NCBI RefSeq assembly: GCF_000710775.1
Contig: NZ_JOJP01000001.1
Coordinates: 2,403,729 to 2,467,728, forward strand
Source of the DNA: Endozoicomonas elysicola
Lineage (GTDB): Bacteria > Pseudomonadota > Gammaproteobacteria > Pseudomonadales > Endozoicomonadaceae
Reading direction: 5' to 3'
DNA length: 64,000 nucleotides
Shown here: one piece after another, positions 37,027-44,982 of the stretch
Position numbering within the stretch: position 1 is the first letter of the stretch
Layout of the letters: every line of letters starts with the position of its first letter
The notes under the pieces: model-generated
The model's input: only the letters and a program-made list of their open reading frames with translations
Told to the model about the DNA's origin: nothing
Databases searched by the model: none
Position numbers and translations under genes: made by a program

Positions 37027-39867
37027 ATGGCACATGTAGGTTTTAATCCTCATCAACCGCAGTACAATACCGGGTTCCAGTCGGTGCAAGGGCAGCCGCC
37101 AATGACTGGGCATAGTCACAGTCTTGGTAGTGTCGCTCCTCATAATGCCCAGAATCAAATGCAGACTAGCTCGCTTCCTGCTCAAGGGGCTGGACAAAAG
37201 CAAATGTCACAGTGGGTAATGACACCAGCTCATCATCAGTCAGGGTTGTTAAACCAGGCAACATCGGAGAGAAATCAAGCCTACTTAGAAAACGTTACTA
37301 TTGCCGGCAAGGTTTTGGATGTAAATACTCAGCTGCGTGCTGAAATTGCTGGTTTACAACAACAACTAAGCGATAAACCCAGTTTAAGTCGTGATGCCTT
37401 AACAGCTTTCACCGATAGAATGGAAGTAATCATTCAGCAGCACGGCGAATTTGCACAGGAAAATGTACAATTTCATAAATTTGGTGAAAGAGCCAGCACC
37501 GTTACTAAAGAAGCGTTAGCGAAACTTAAAGAGTTGGAAGCTGACCTTGCCAGTTCAGAACAAAAGCTTGAAACCTCAGAGACAGCTAAAAAAGGGCTAG
37601 AAGAGATCCTTCAGCAATTTACAACTCAATTGGGAGAAAATGAGAAGAGTATTAAAGAACTTAAAGCTCAATTGTCTACTGCTAATACCAAGGCGACTAG
37701 TTTTGAGTTGACAGCTCGGCGGCAAGAGAGTGCTAATCAGGGTTTGACATCTGAGAATCAAAAGCTGACGCGGTACGCTCATGATATGCAAGGTCAGATA
37801 AGTGATTTAAAAACGAGCAATGCGAGGCTAACGACAGAAAACCAAAGCAATGAAGGCCTAATTAAGGGGCTGAAGGAAGCGCGCAGTCGAGATGAAGCAA
37901 CATTGGGAGGAGTCTTAGCTGATTTAACCAAGGCGAAATCTGATAATGCAGGTTTACAACTGGAGGTGGCAACCCACCGGAGTGCGTTGGGTCAAGCGCA
38001 GAATGAGGCTGGGAAACTGAAATTATCACTTGAGCAAAGTGAAAAAACGTTGGAAGCAACACTATTGAAGGTGGACAGCTTAACGACGCAGGTTAATAAG
38101 TTGGGCATTGAACGTGATGTTAAACAAACTCAAATAGAAGACCTGAAAAGTCGACTCCAAGAGATGACGAGTGAAAATGAAGGCAATGTCCGTCTCTTTA
38201 CCAGGGCTCAGGGTGCGCTAAAAAAACTGATGGATGAACGGCAGGCGATAGATATTGAACTTGGACGTACTGAAAGTGAACTCAATACAGCCAAAACTAA
38301 TGCTGGTATTTCCAGTGAACGTATGACCAGGTTATCAGGGCAATTGGAAGCTAAGGATGCGCGAATTTCTGATTTGGTACAGAAACTTAGATTGTCTGAG
38401 TCAGCATTGGCTGAGCAGACGCTTGCCACATCAGAACAAAAACGCGTTGCTGAGAAATTGTCAGCAGATCTTGAATCCACAAAAGGTCTGTTAGGGCGTG
38501 AAAGGGAGACCCATGCATCCGTTCAAGATCAGCTAACTCAAGAGGAAAGATTTTCTCAAAAGCTGAATAGAGAAAACGGCCAGTTAAAGCGCGATTATCA
38601 AGCTATCAAAGGTCAATTGGCTCATCAGGAAAAGGCACATCATGATGAGCTGCAACAGCTTCATGAAAATCATCATACAGAGACGACTCAGTTAAAAACT
38701 CAGATTACCAGACATACTGCAATACTTGAGCAGGTAAGAAGCGAGAAGACAACGCTTGAACGACATGTGAGAGAACTAGAGGGAGGCGCTGATAAGAGAG
38801 AACTGGATGCGCTTAAAGGAGACTTATCGGTTAAGGATGCGTCTATTCGAGAGTTACAAGGTCAAATCTCTGATCTTAAGCAAGATTTGCAAGCCAAGGA
38901 AGTGGAGCATGAACAAACCGTGAAAGGTATGGAGCGGCAGTTTGCTGAAAGCATGGGGCAGGCACGGCAAGAGAGTGAGGGTCTTGAACGTAGTCTGCAT
39001 GAAAAGGATATTGAGCTTCAGCAGAGTGCTCAAACAATTCGTGAGCAGGGCATGATAATTACTGGCCACCAGCAGGCGAGTAGTGAGGCGCTACAGCAGT
39101 TGAAGGAGCTCAACACTAGAGCTAATGATTTAGCAATTGAGGTTACGAATTTTCAAGAAGAGGTTCAGATGAATTCTGAAAATGGAGCTAAGATTCAGCG
39201 TCAAATTGATCAGGTTGTTAGCAAGTTAAAAGAGAGGATACAAATGGATCAAAGTTTGCAAACTCTTTTGACAGATATGGAGGAGGTACAAGGAACATTT
39301 GAAAATTATGACACAGGTAATGGACAACAAGCTTCAAGGTATGCATCTTTGGAATCTAAAGCAAAAATTCTTGCTCGTGATACTTCTGCTGCACTAAGCA
39401 TGAGTTCTACTGCCGGCAGAGAGGATGTCCTTGTTGAGAAGGAGGTTGTTACAACAAGACGAGAAGAGGTAACGGTAACCCAGCAGCAGTCATTTGGTCG
39501 CTCAGAACATACTACAGAGCCTCATATGACACAGACGTATTATGGAGCTGCGCGGACTCCTGAACTTGATCCTGCGCGTTTACGTGTGGTTATGGACAAG
39601 GATTCTCCGGACTTAGAACAACATAAACCAGGTATGTCTTTAAGAGCAGGCGGTGACCTGGGTCATCAGGTTGAGAATATGGGAACGGATACGGAAGAAG
39701 AAGTCCGAGATATAATGGGGACCACACGGACTGGTACCTTCGATCATGAACTTCAAGAGCTAATGGGTGTCCGTACTTCCCCAACTGAAAGTATACTCGG
39801 TGATACTCGACCAGGCGGTCAGCAGGCGTTCAGTCTCATTGGGAAACAACCCCAACTCCCTAAATAA
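37027..39867 (+). CDS. Coiled-coil protein with Gln/His/Pro-rich N-terminus, 946 aa
   Basis: The first ~80 residues are a low-complexity tract rich in Gln, His, Pro, Gly and Ser (NPHQPQYNTGFQSVQGQPP). Residues about 95-770 are coiled coil with heptad-like Leu/Gln/Glu/Lys spacing. The remaining tail is polar and acidic, with a threonine/arginine patch (VVTTRREEVTVTQQQSFG). No membrane helix or signal peptide is present, in contrast to the two membrane-anchored coiled-coil genes nearby. GGAAGG stands nine bases before the ATG and a strong terminator follows the stop. Function is unknown; SMC or myosin-type similarity in searches would only reflect coiled-coil composition. Confidence 0.85.
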   Translation: MAHVGFNPHQPQYNTGFQSVQGQPPMTGHSHSLGSVAPHNAQNQMQTSSLPAQGAGQKQMSQWVMTPAHHQSGLLNQATSERNQAYLENVTIAGKVLDVNTQLRAEIAGLQQQLSDKPSLSRDALTAFTDRMEVIIQQHGEFAQENVQFHKFGERASTVTKEALAKLKELEADLASSEQKLETSETAKKGLEEILQQFTTQLGENEKSIKELKAQLSTANTKATSFELTARRQESANQGLTSENQKLTRYAHDMQGQISDLKTSNARLTTENQSNEGLIKGLKEARSRDEATLGGVLADLTKAKSDNAGLQLEVATHRSALGQAQNEAGKLKLSLEQSEKTLEATLLKVDSLTTQVNKLGIERDVKQTQIEDLKSRLQEMTSENEGNVRLFTRAQGALKKLMDERQAIDIELGRTESELNTAKTNAGISSERMTRLSGQLEAKDARISDLVQKLRLSESALAEQTLATSEQKRVAEKLSADLESTKGLLGRERETHASVQDQLTQEERFSQKLNRENGQLKRDYQAIKGQLAHQEKAHHDELQQLHENHHTETTQLKTQITRHTAILEQVRSEKTTLERHVRELEGGADKRELDALKGDLSVKDASIRELQGQISDLKQDLQAKEVEHEQTVKGMERQFAESMGQARQESEGLERSLHEKDIELQQSAQTIREQGMIITGHQQASSEALQQLKELNTRANDLAIEVTNFQEEVQMNSENGAKIQRQIDQVVSKLKERIQMDQSLQTLLTDMEEVQGTFENYDTGNGQQASRYASLESKAKILARDTSAALSMSSTAGREDVLVEKEVVTTRREEVTVTQQQSFGRSEHTTEPHMTQTYYGAARTPELDPARLRVVMDKDSPDLEQHKPGMSLRAGGDLGHQVENMGTDTEEEVRDIMGTTRTGTFDHELQELMGVRTSPTESILGDTRPGGQQAFSLIGKQPQLPK

Positions 39868-39942
39868 ATAAGTCTTTTTTGTGAGTTGTTTTATGAGTCA
39901 GTATTGAGTGAACCACTGACTGTATTTGAATCGGTAATGCTC

Positions 39943-39975
39943 AATGCCCCTGAAACATTCAGGGGCATTTTTCGT
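39943..39975 (+). terminator. Rho-independent terminator
   Basis: A perfect 12-bp stem (AATGCCCCTGAA / TTCAGGGGCATT) with a 3-base loop is followed by TTT. It lies 75 bases after the 946-aa coiled-coil gene and closes that unit. Confidence 0.88.
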
Positions 39976-40928
39976 AACGGTTCTATTTCATTGCTTGATA
40001 GCCCTTTTCGGTCATTCATTCAGGCTATTCTTCTGTTTATTCAACGGTTTGATAAGGTTAAAAATGGTATTAATTGGAGCAGTAAAGCAGCTGTAAAACG
40101 TTCAGGTTCTCTTCATAACCATACATCAGCGTATGCGGTGCTGGATGTATCCTTGCATTGTACGTTATCAGTATCAGCTTCATGCCGTAAAACGCGTGCT
40201 TTTGATGCTTTGCTACAGGAATTGATGGTGGATATCTGAAGTGATGAATCTCTGTGCAACCTATCAATGCCCGGGTTTTCTTCCATATCATTATCCGGCT
40301 TGAAAATATCTCTGTGGCTCGCAGTCCTTCTCAATATGTTTTTATTGTCTGTTTGTCTTTCTCTCTCGGCTTCATGCATGTTTAATTCTCCTTCTCCGTC
40401 ACTGCTGCAACAGGAAACGGTCCTGAAAGTGTTACTAGTCCAGCATTTGCAGCGTGCCATGGGTTGGCAAAGAGTTGTGTGATCCAGGCAGTTGATATCG
40501 TCTGACTCTGGAGCTGTGATATCTCGGTTTGAAACTGGGCAGAATATTCTGGCAAGGCAGTGCATGGAGATGTTATTTCCTGATGATAAGTCGAGCCTAT
40601 TATAGGCATGCGCTGCAAATCTCTTGAGGTCTGGTCGGCTACCGAATTATCATCTTCCTTAATCTGCTGGAGAGAAGGGCTATGTTATTCATTATGTGTT
40701 CAATGAACATTGCGAAGGTGAAGACTTGATAGGTACTGTTAGTTAGTTAATTAATGCATAAACCAGGTTTGTTCTTTTGACATTAGACTTTATTGATGAA
40801 AAAAATGTTGCCTGATGACCGTACTATAATGAAAAGGCTCTTGTTATCAGCAAATGTTTCCAGATGTACGCCCTGAAGTTATCAGGGAATATGAACCTCT
40901 TCTCCTCCCAGTACGGTCAGTAAATGTA
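39976..40928. other. Region without a confident gene
   Basis: Overlapping short frames exist on both strands, none with a good start signal. The best is a minus-strand frame of 150 codons (40113-40565), listed separately at low confidence. The rest is AT-rich intergenic sequence. Confidence 0.4.
40113..40565 (-). CDS. Doubtful hypothetical protein, 150 aa
   Basis: The second half of the frame (MHEAERERQTDNKNILRRTA, then DMEENPGIDRLHRDSSL) has the charged polar composition of genuine orphan proteins in this window. The first third is cysteine-rich and unconvincing, and no ribosome-binding site is clear. A shorter protein beginning at the internal Met of MHEAERERQ is possible. No domain is recognised. 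Confidence 0.25.
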   Translation of the reverse strand: MHCLARIFCPVSNRDITAPESDDINCLDHTTLCQPMARCKCWTSNTFRTVSCCSSDGEGELNMHEAERERQTDNKNILRRTASHRDIFKPDNDMEENPGIDRLHRDSSLQISTINSCSKASKARVLRHEADTDNVQCKDTSSTAYADVWL

Positions 40929-41285
40929 TTATTGCTCTCCTCTGCTGATGATTGAGGCATCGGACTCCATGATGGATCGCTTCAAATTCTGGGTTTCTAC
41001 CAGCGGGAGCGTCGTTGCGGAAAATAGGTTCCCTGCCTTCCAGATACCAGTCGGTAGTAATGCATAAAGACGACAGAGTGAAATCAAATCGTCGAGGTTT
41101 CGGGGGCAGGCACCATTGTCTGCTTCCCAGGCATGAATGGTACTGATGCTTTTTCCAAGGAGTCTGGCTACTTCGGCTACGGTGTATCCAGCCATTTCTC
41201 TGGCAGCACGCGCTCGTCTCTGCTTGTCTTTCATATACCGCTCAGCTGGAATCTTGCCCTGTCTTTCCGGTTGAGCTGGAATCAT
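40929..41285 (-). CDS. XRE-type helix-turn-helix regulator
   Basis: The 118-aa protein has a clear lambda-repressor-like helix-turn-helix (REMAGYTVAEVARLLGKSIS, then TIHAWEADNGACPRNLDDL) after a basic N-terminus. The frame is open back to 41375, but that extension is hydrophobic and unlike the family, so I prefer the ATG at 41285. It is probably a small DNA-binding repressor. A palindrome (AATAAC-AAGGTC-GTTATT, 41368-41385) upstream could be its operator. A second repressor-like gene lies ~350 bp away. Targets are unknown; the injection system 3.7 kb downstream is one candidate. Confidence 0.7.
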   Translation of the reverse strand: MIPAQPERQGKIPAERYMKDKQRRARAAREMAGYTVAEVARLLGKSISTIHAWEADNGACPRNLDDLISLCRLYALLPTGIWKAGNLFSATTLPLVETQNLKRSIMESDASIISRGEQ

Positions 41286-41367
41286 AATGACCGGTAGCAG
41301 GGAAGTGATGAATAACCCTTGAAACTGATGAGAGAGTTTATAACTGTTTGTTTTTAATCCAATCGTT

Positions 41368-41385
41368 AATAACAAGGTCGTTATT
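41368..41385. promoter_or_regulatory. Candidate operator palindrome upstream of the XRE regulator
   Basis: AATAAC-AAGGTC-GTTATT has perfect 6-bp arms and lies in the promoter region of the XRE-type gene. Assignment as an operator is inferred from symmetry and position only. Confidence 0.35.
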
Positions 41386-41389
41386 CTTT

Positions 41390-41581
41390 ATGCTGCATCA
41401 AGAGAGCCTGTTGGAACGGACGCAGAATCAGGGCACCTTATGCCCGGCTAGCCTGATTCTTCTTCAGTGGTTAAAAGCCTGGAAGATACAAGACCCTGAA
41501 CAGAGGTTAGCTGCTTGCTGCCGCTGTAAGGTGGCCACTATTCAGTGGCAGCAGCAGTATGATGGATGTACAAAGCGGTAA
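41390..41581 (+). CDS. Doubtful small protein, 63 aa
   Basis: A frame divergent from the XRE gene starts at an ATG with AAGG about 13 bases upstream. The product is helical with a Cys-Cys-x-Cys cluster and a segment (LAACCRCKVATIQWQQQYDG) that could be a helix-turn-helix like those of Cro-type proteins. The fit is weak and the gene may not be real. Confidence 0.3.
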   Translation: MLHQESLLERTQNQGTLCPASLILLQWLKAWKIQDPEQRLAACCRCKVATIQWQQQYDGCTKR

Positions 41582-41599
41582 AATGAGAAAGGTCAATGA

Positions 41600-41627
41600 T
41601 CAAAGAAGGAGGGGATACCTCCTTCGG
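41600..41627 (-). terminator. Hairpin terminator after the repressor-like gene
   Basis: On the minus strand GAAGGAGG-TATCC-CCTCCTTC forms an 8-bp GC-rich stem followed by TTTG. It lies directly after the stop codon of the gene ending at 41629. Confidence 0.65.
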
Positions 41628-41628
41628 G

Positions 41629-42456
41629 TTATCGCAATTCCAGAGCGGTAACGATGCTGTTGCTGTCTAACTGATCAGCGAGTACTCCTGCCCGTTGTGC
41701 ATGGCGGTAGATGGCGGTATACACCCTTGCACGTTCTTCGATACTCAAATTTATTCCTTCTTCAAAGGCCGTATCGTCAACACATTGGATAACTGAGCGC
41801 ATAAGCTGGGTTGATATGGTCGCATTCTGCTCCATTGGCTGGTTGTCCAGCAGTTCCTGAAACAGGGCATCGGTTGATGACAGCCCTCTAAATGGAACCA
41901 GCATGGGAGCATTGTTTTTATCCCCCAGTAACTGGTATGGGCCAAGTTGGCCATCGAGTAATGAGACCATTTGAGTTTGTGTAATCCGATGCTCATGGAA
42001 GCTCTGGTCAGGGTTTCGCATGTGATGACGGCGTACGACGGCGGCAGTCTCTTGAGCGATGGGAACTGGGATCATGCGGTAATGCTGATAAGGGATCTGC
42101 TTTTCTTTGTATTCATACTTTCCAGGGACACTCTGAATTAACATCAAACGTTGACCATCGGTAAAAAAGTGCAGCGATACTGGCTCGTTTGATGTTTTAA
42201 CGTCATTGTTGAGCATGTTTTCAAGGTCATCAGGGCCTTGGCAATTCTCAAGTTGAAAAGGAACGCCATCACCCGCAACCAGCCAGCCAATGCTGATGCA
42301 CTCACGTTTGCGGATCATTTTTAGGATTTCCGGCCCGGGAATATTCCCCTTCCCCATGTTTTCTGCGGCTCCTCTTGAAGCCCCCATGGCTGTGACCCAT
42401 GGGTAGAGTTTCCGTCCTGCCAGCAGGAGAGAGAGCCTTTCACTGAAATGGTTCAT
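41629..42456 (-). CDS. Phage CI-repressor-like regulator
   Basis: The first ~70 residues resemble the N-terminal helix-turn-helix of Bacteriophage CI repressor-type proteins (SERLSLLLAGRKLYPWVTAM, GASRGAAENMGKGNIPGPE, then ISIGWLVAGDGVPF). The remaining ~200 residues have no S24 peptidase signature and are not recognised, so autocleavage is not predicted. It lies close to another repressor-like gene of the same strand. A 21-bp palindrome just upstream of its start (42474-42494) is a likely operator for autoregulation. No phage structural genes other than the injection system are nearby, so it is probably a domesticated regulator. Confidence 0.7.
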   Translation of the reverse strand: MNHFSERLSLLLAGRKLYPWVTAMGASRGAAENMGKGNIPGPEILKMIRKRECISIGWLVAGDGVPFQLENCQGPDDLENMLNNDVKTSNEPVSLHFFTDGQRLMLIQSVPGKYEYKEKQIPYQHYRMIPVPIAQETAAVVRRHHMRNPDQSFHEHRITQTQMVSLLDGQLGPYQLLGDKNNAPMLVPFRGLSSTDALFQELLDNQPMEQNATISTQLMRSVIQCVDDTAFEEGINLSIEERARVYTAIYRHAQRAGVLADQLDSNSIVTALELR

Positions 42457-42473
42457 TTAGTGATGTATAAATA

Positions 42474-42494
42474 ATTGTTATTAATGTTAACAAT
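42474..42494. promoter_or_regulatory. Candidate operator, 21-bp palindrome
   Basis: ATTGTTA-TTAATGT-TAACAAT has perfect 7-bp arms and sits 18 bases upstream of the CI-like gene start. Its arms share GTTATTAA-type sequence with the palindrome upstream of the XRE gene. Operator function is inferred. Confidence 0.45.
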
Positions 42495-42851
42495 GTACAA
42501 CACTGTTTCCTGGAAATCATTAAAAAATGCTTTTTGCTTTATTTTTGTTTGAATTTTGATCGGGATAGGCGTTTTTTTATAATATTGTCATAAAAAAATG
42601 GTGGTTCCTGCTGTTGCTCACTAAAAAAAGATTGTGTTGTTATCAATAGAACCTAAAACATGCGAAATCAATGTCGGTGTAATGAGCTGATGGCTGATCA
42701 CATCAGCTCAGGTAAGATGGCGCTTTCAATTAATCGAGAATGCTATCTGGCTAACTCGTTTTAACAACAATAAAACCAGATCAACAGAGTGCTTCGCAGT
42801 TATATGAAGACCTACACTTGGCAGAATGAGCTTAGAGGGAATCGTTAGTTG
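42495..42851. other. Intergenic region, no gene seen
   Basis: An AT-rich region separates the CI-like gene and the decarboxylase gene. No reading frame or strong terminator was found. Confidence 0.4.
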
Positions 42852-43820
42852 TTATTCTGGTTTTCCCAAGGCTTGCCCCATTTTAATCTTATGTCCTGAT
42901 TGATGATATTCAAGCCAGTTTATATCAGCATTGGCAAAAAGAACGATCACGGTTGAACCTAACTTGAACAGGCCCATCTCATCACCACGCTCAAGGTAAA
43001 TGTTTTTATTCTCATAAGATCTGCAGGTAATTTGTCGTGATTTCGACTTTACCTGCCCAGCCCAGGTTGTCTCCATACTGCCAACAACCATTGCTCCGAC
43101 CATAATGACAGCCATTTCTCCGTACTCTGTATCAAAAATGCTGATCACCCGCTCATTAAGAGCATATAGCCCCTGGATACTATTTGTAGTCTTTTGATTG
43201 ACTGAATACAAAGACCCGGGTACATAGATCATTTGTTTAAGTCTTCCGTTGTTGGGCATATGGACACGGTGGTAATCACCTGGTGACAGATAAATAGTGC
43301 TGAACAGTCCATGGTTGAATGTTTTGGCCAGCTCTTTGTTACCGGCAAGTAATGCTGTAAGGCTGTAGTTATGTTGTTTGGCCTGAATAATCTGGCCGTT
43401 TTCAATCAGGCCTATCTGGCTGATAGTACCGTCTACTGGGCTGCTGATCAGCGTTGGGTCTTCAGGAAGTGGGCGAATCCCCTTTTTCAGTGGGCGCGTA
43501 AAGAAGTCATTGAAGGTTCGATAATGTTCAGGATGTTCATAAAGAGCTTCACTCATATCAATATTATTTTTATCAATGAAGTCACTGATTAAATGATTCT
43601 TGAGCCATGGCCACTGTTTTTCAGCGATAGAGTAGGCTAGGTAGTTTATCAGCTGATGAGGGAGAATTTTTTGCAGATATGGGGGAATGCTGAAAGAAGC
43701 CTCTACCTGAACGGGGGCCAGATCAGCGGTAGCCAGACTGCTTCCAGGAATAAACGTTCCTACTGGCAGCAGAACACTGATTATTAATATTACTCGGCTT
43801 AAACAGGGCTTTAGGGACAT
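42852..43820 (-). CDS. psd: Phosphatidylserine decarboxylase proenzyme with an N-terminal signal peptide
   Basis: Starting at the ATG at 43820 (AGGAAG seven bases upstream) the protein is 322 aa. The catalytic and maturation features of the family are present: VDG near residue 128, YHRVHMP near 183, and the self-cleavage site LGST near 288, where the Ser becomes the pyruvoyl group. The family decarboxylates phosphatidylserine to phosphatidylethanolamine at the inner membrane. Unusually, residues 1-31 form a signal-peptide-like sequence (RVILIISVLLPVGTFIPGSS), which ordinary bacterial Psd lacks. It may act in the periplasm or outside the cell. It lies apart from other lipid genes; a second housekeeping psd elsewhere is expected but cannot be seen here. 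Confidence 0.85.
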   Translation of the reverse strand: MSLKPCLSRVILIISVLLPVGTFIPGSSLATADLAPVQVEASFSIPPYLQKILPHQLINYLAYSIAEKQWPWLKNHLISDFIDKNNIDMSEALYEHPEHYRTFNDFFTRPLKKGIRPLPEDPTLISSPVDGTISQIGLIENGQIIQAKQHNYSLTALLAGNKELAKTFNHGLFSTIYLSPGDYHRVHMPNNGRLKQMIYVPGSLYSVNQKTTNSIQGLYALNERVISIFDTEYGEMAVIMVGAMVVGSMETTWAGQVKSKSRQITCRSYENKNIYLERGDEMGLFKLGSTVIVLFANADINWLEYHQSGHKIKMGQALGKPE

Positions 43821-44363
43821 CGCGACCACTTCCTGTGAATGATTGACTGACTTTTTAGACCGTGAAAAATGACAAAAGTTACGTTGGTCTAAGTAAAGAG
43901 CCACATTTTGTCTGCCTGCCTACCCACTGGCTGTCGTTGTCATTAAAGAATTATAAGGCCGGTTTTGGACTTGGAGAGTGCCGGATATTCGGTGGGGATT
44001 ATATAAATTTCATGTTTTTCAGATGGTTATCAATTATTGTGTTTGTTCTTTCCGTTTCCCTGGCTGTCTCGGTTATATTGATTTTGCACACCACTCACTG
44101 TCATTGGCATTGCCGCTAATGGTTGCTCCGATAAAGATCATTCTGACCCTGACATAATCTCATGATTTAAATACTAAAAAATAAAAGCCGGTAATTATAT
44201 TTATCAAATCATATGCTTGATGATGAGCCTCCGGAGGCATTTGATAGTCTGGTTACAGGGGTGGAGTAGCCAGTTATTGGGAGTGAAGTGAGACCTTTTT
44301 TTCTGTGGTGGTGTGATTTTTTCCAGCAAGTGTCTGTTTTCTTTGCAAACTGTAATTTATGCC

Positions 44364-44412
44364 TGCCACAGGATATGGCTTTGTTGCCACATGTCAGGGT
44401 TTTCTTGCCACA
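44364..44412 (+). promoter_or_regulatory. Three direct TGCCACA repeats at 21-bp spacing
   Basis: TGCCACA occurs at 44364, 44385 and 44406, each exactly 21 bp apart (two helical turns), so three sites face the same side of the DNA. A fourth TGCCACA at 44540 is out of phase. This could be a regulator-binding array for the injection operon. Confidence 0.4.
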
Positions 44413-44742
44413 GTACCTTGCTCACCGGTTTTTATTATCTCAAGGTGTTTTCTTTCTTTTTGCCTAATAAAAGAAGGTATTAAAAGAGAAATGCTGCGAA
44501 ATAATGAACCACAGTTTTATTTTTATGGTCTGTTTGATATGCCACAGATTGTTCTGTCTGCCAGGAGGCTGTGTGTGGTGCCGGTATTTACATTGAAAGA
44601 TAGAATCTGTCTTTCAGGACGGCTATATCAGGATCCTTGTTTTCAACGGTATCGCTGACGGTGGACATCCTTTACACAGCCTGTGTCGCTATTTCTCCCA
44701 GGGTGTTGTGAATGACCCCTGCTTTGGACTATAAAATTTATA

Positions 44743-44775
44743 ACGTAGCCAAATTCCCACTCCACTTGGTTACGT
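44743..44775. promoter_or_regulatory. Inverted repeat, possible operator
   Basis: ACGTAGCCAA and TTGGTTACGT are 10-bp arms with one mismatch around a 13-bp centre. It follows an AT-rich TATAAAATTTATAA tract that could include a -10 element. Confidence 0.35.
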
Positions 44776-44821
44776 CACATCATCCCCCCTGATGATGGCT
44801 CACTCCCTGGACTCCGGCTGT

Positions 44822-44859
44822 GCTCCCGTTTCTCTGCTCCCTTCAGAGATAACGGGAGC
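44822..44859 (+). promoter_or_regulatory. Strong hairpin in the leader of the injection operon
   Basis: GCTCCCGTTTCTCTG pairs with CAGAGATAACGGGAGC, leaving a 7-base loop and one bulge. No T-tract follows, so it is not a simple terminator. It lies ~125 bp before the first sheath start codon and may control leader stability or translation. Confidence 0.5.
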
Positions 44860-44982
44860 CGGTGGCCAATGGATTCCTCCGTACCTCATTCCTGAACGCC
44901 ATGTGGTTATTGGTATCTCCTTGACAGACCAGCAAGGGGATTCCAATAGGCACTGGTATAAGAATGAAAACAGGAAATTACG

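Larger units (their letters stand above)
43821..44982. promoter_or_regulatory. Upstream region of the injection-system operon
   Basis: No convincing gene lies in this 1.16-kb stretch; small hydrophobic frames at 43862-44119 and 44359-44658 lack initiation signals. It holds three phased TGCCACA repeats (44364-44412), an inverted repeat (44743-44775) and a strong leader hairpin (44822-44859). AGGAAA precedes the first sheath ATG. The main promoter of the operon must lie here. TTGACA at 44921 with CAATAG 17 bases later is a weak candidate. Confidence 0.5.

Noticed and set aside
39886-40239. Plus-strand frame of 117 codons after the 946-aa coiled-coil gene
   Set aside because: It runs through a perfect terminator hairpin and lacks a ribosome-binding site.
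44364-44412. Possible CRISPR array formed by the TGCCACA repeats
   Set aside because: The repeat unit is only 7 bases and the spacer 14; there are no cas genes in the window.
44359-44658. Plus-strand frame of 99 codons upstream of the sheath gene
   Set aside because: Low-quality composition, no initiation signal, and it overlaps the phased TGCCACA repeats, which I consider regulatory.
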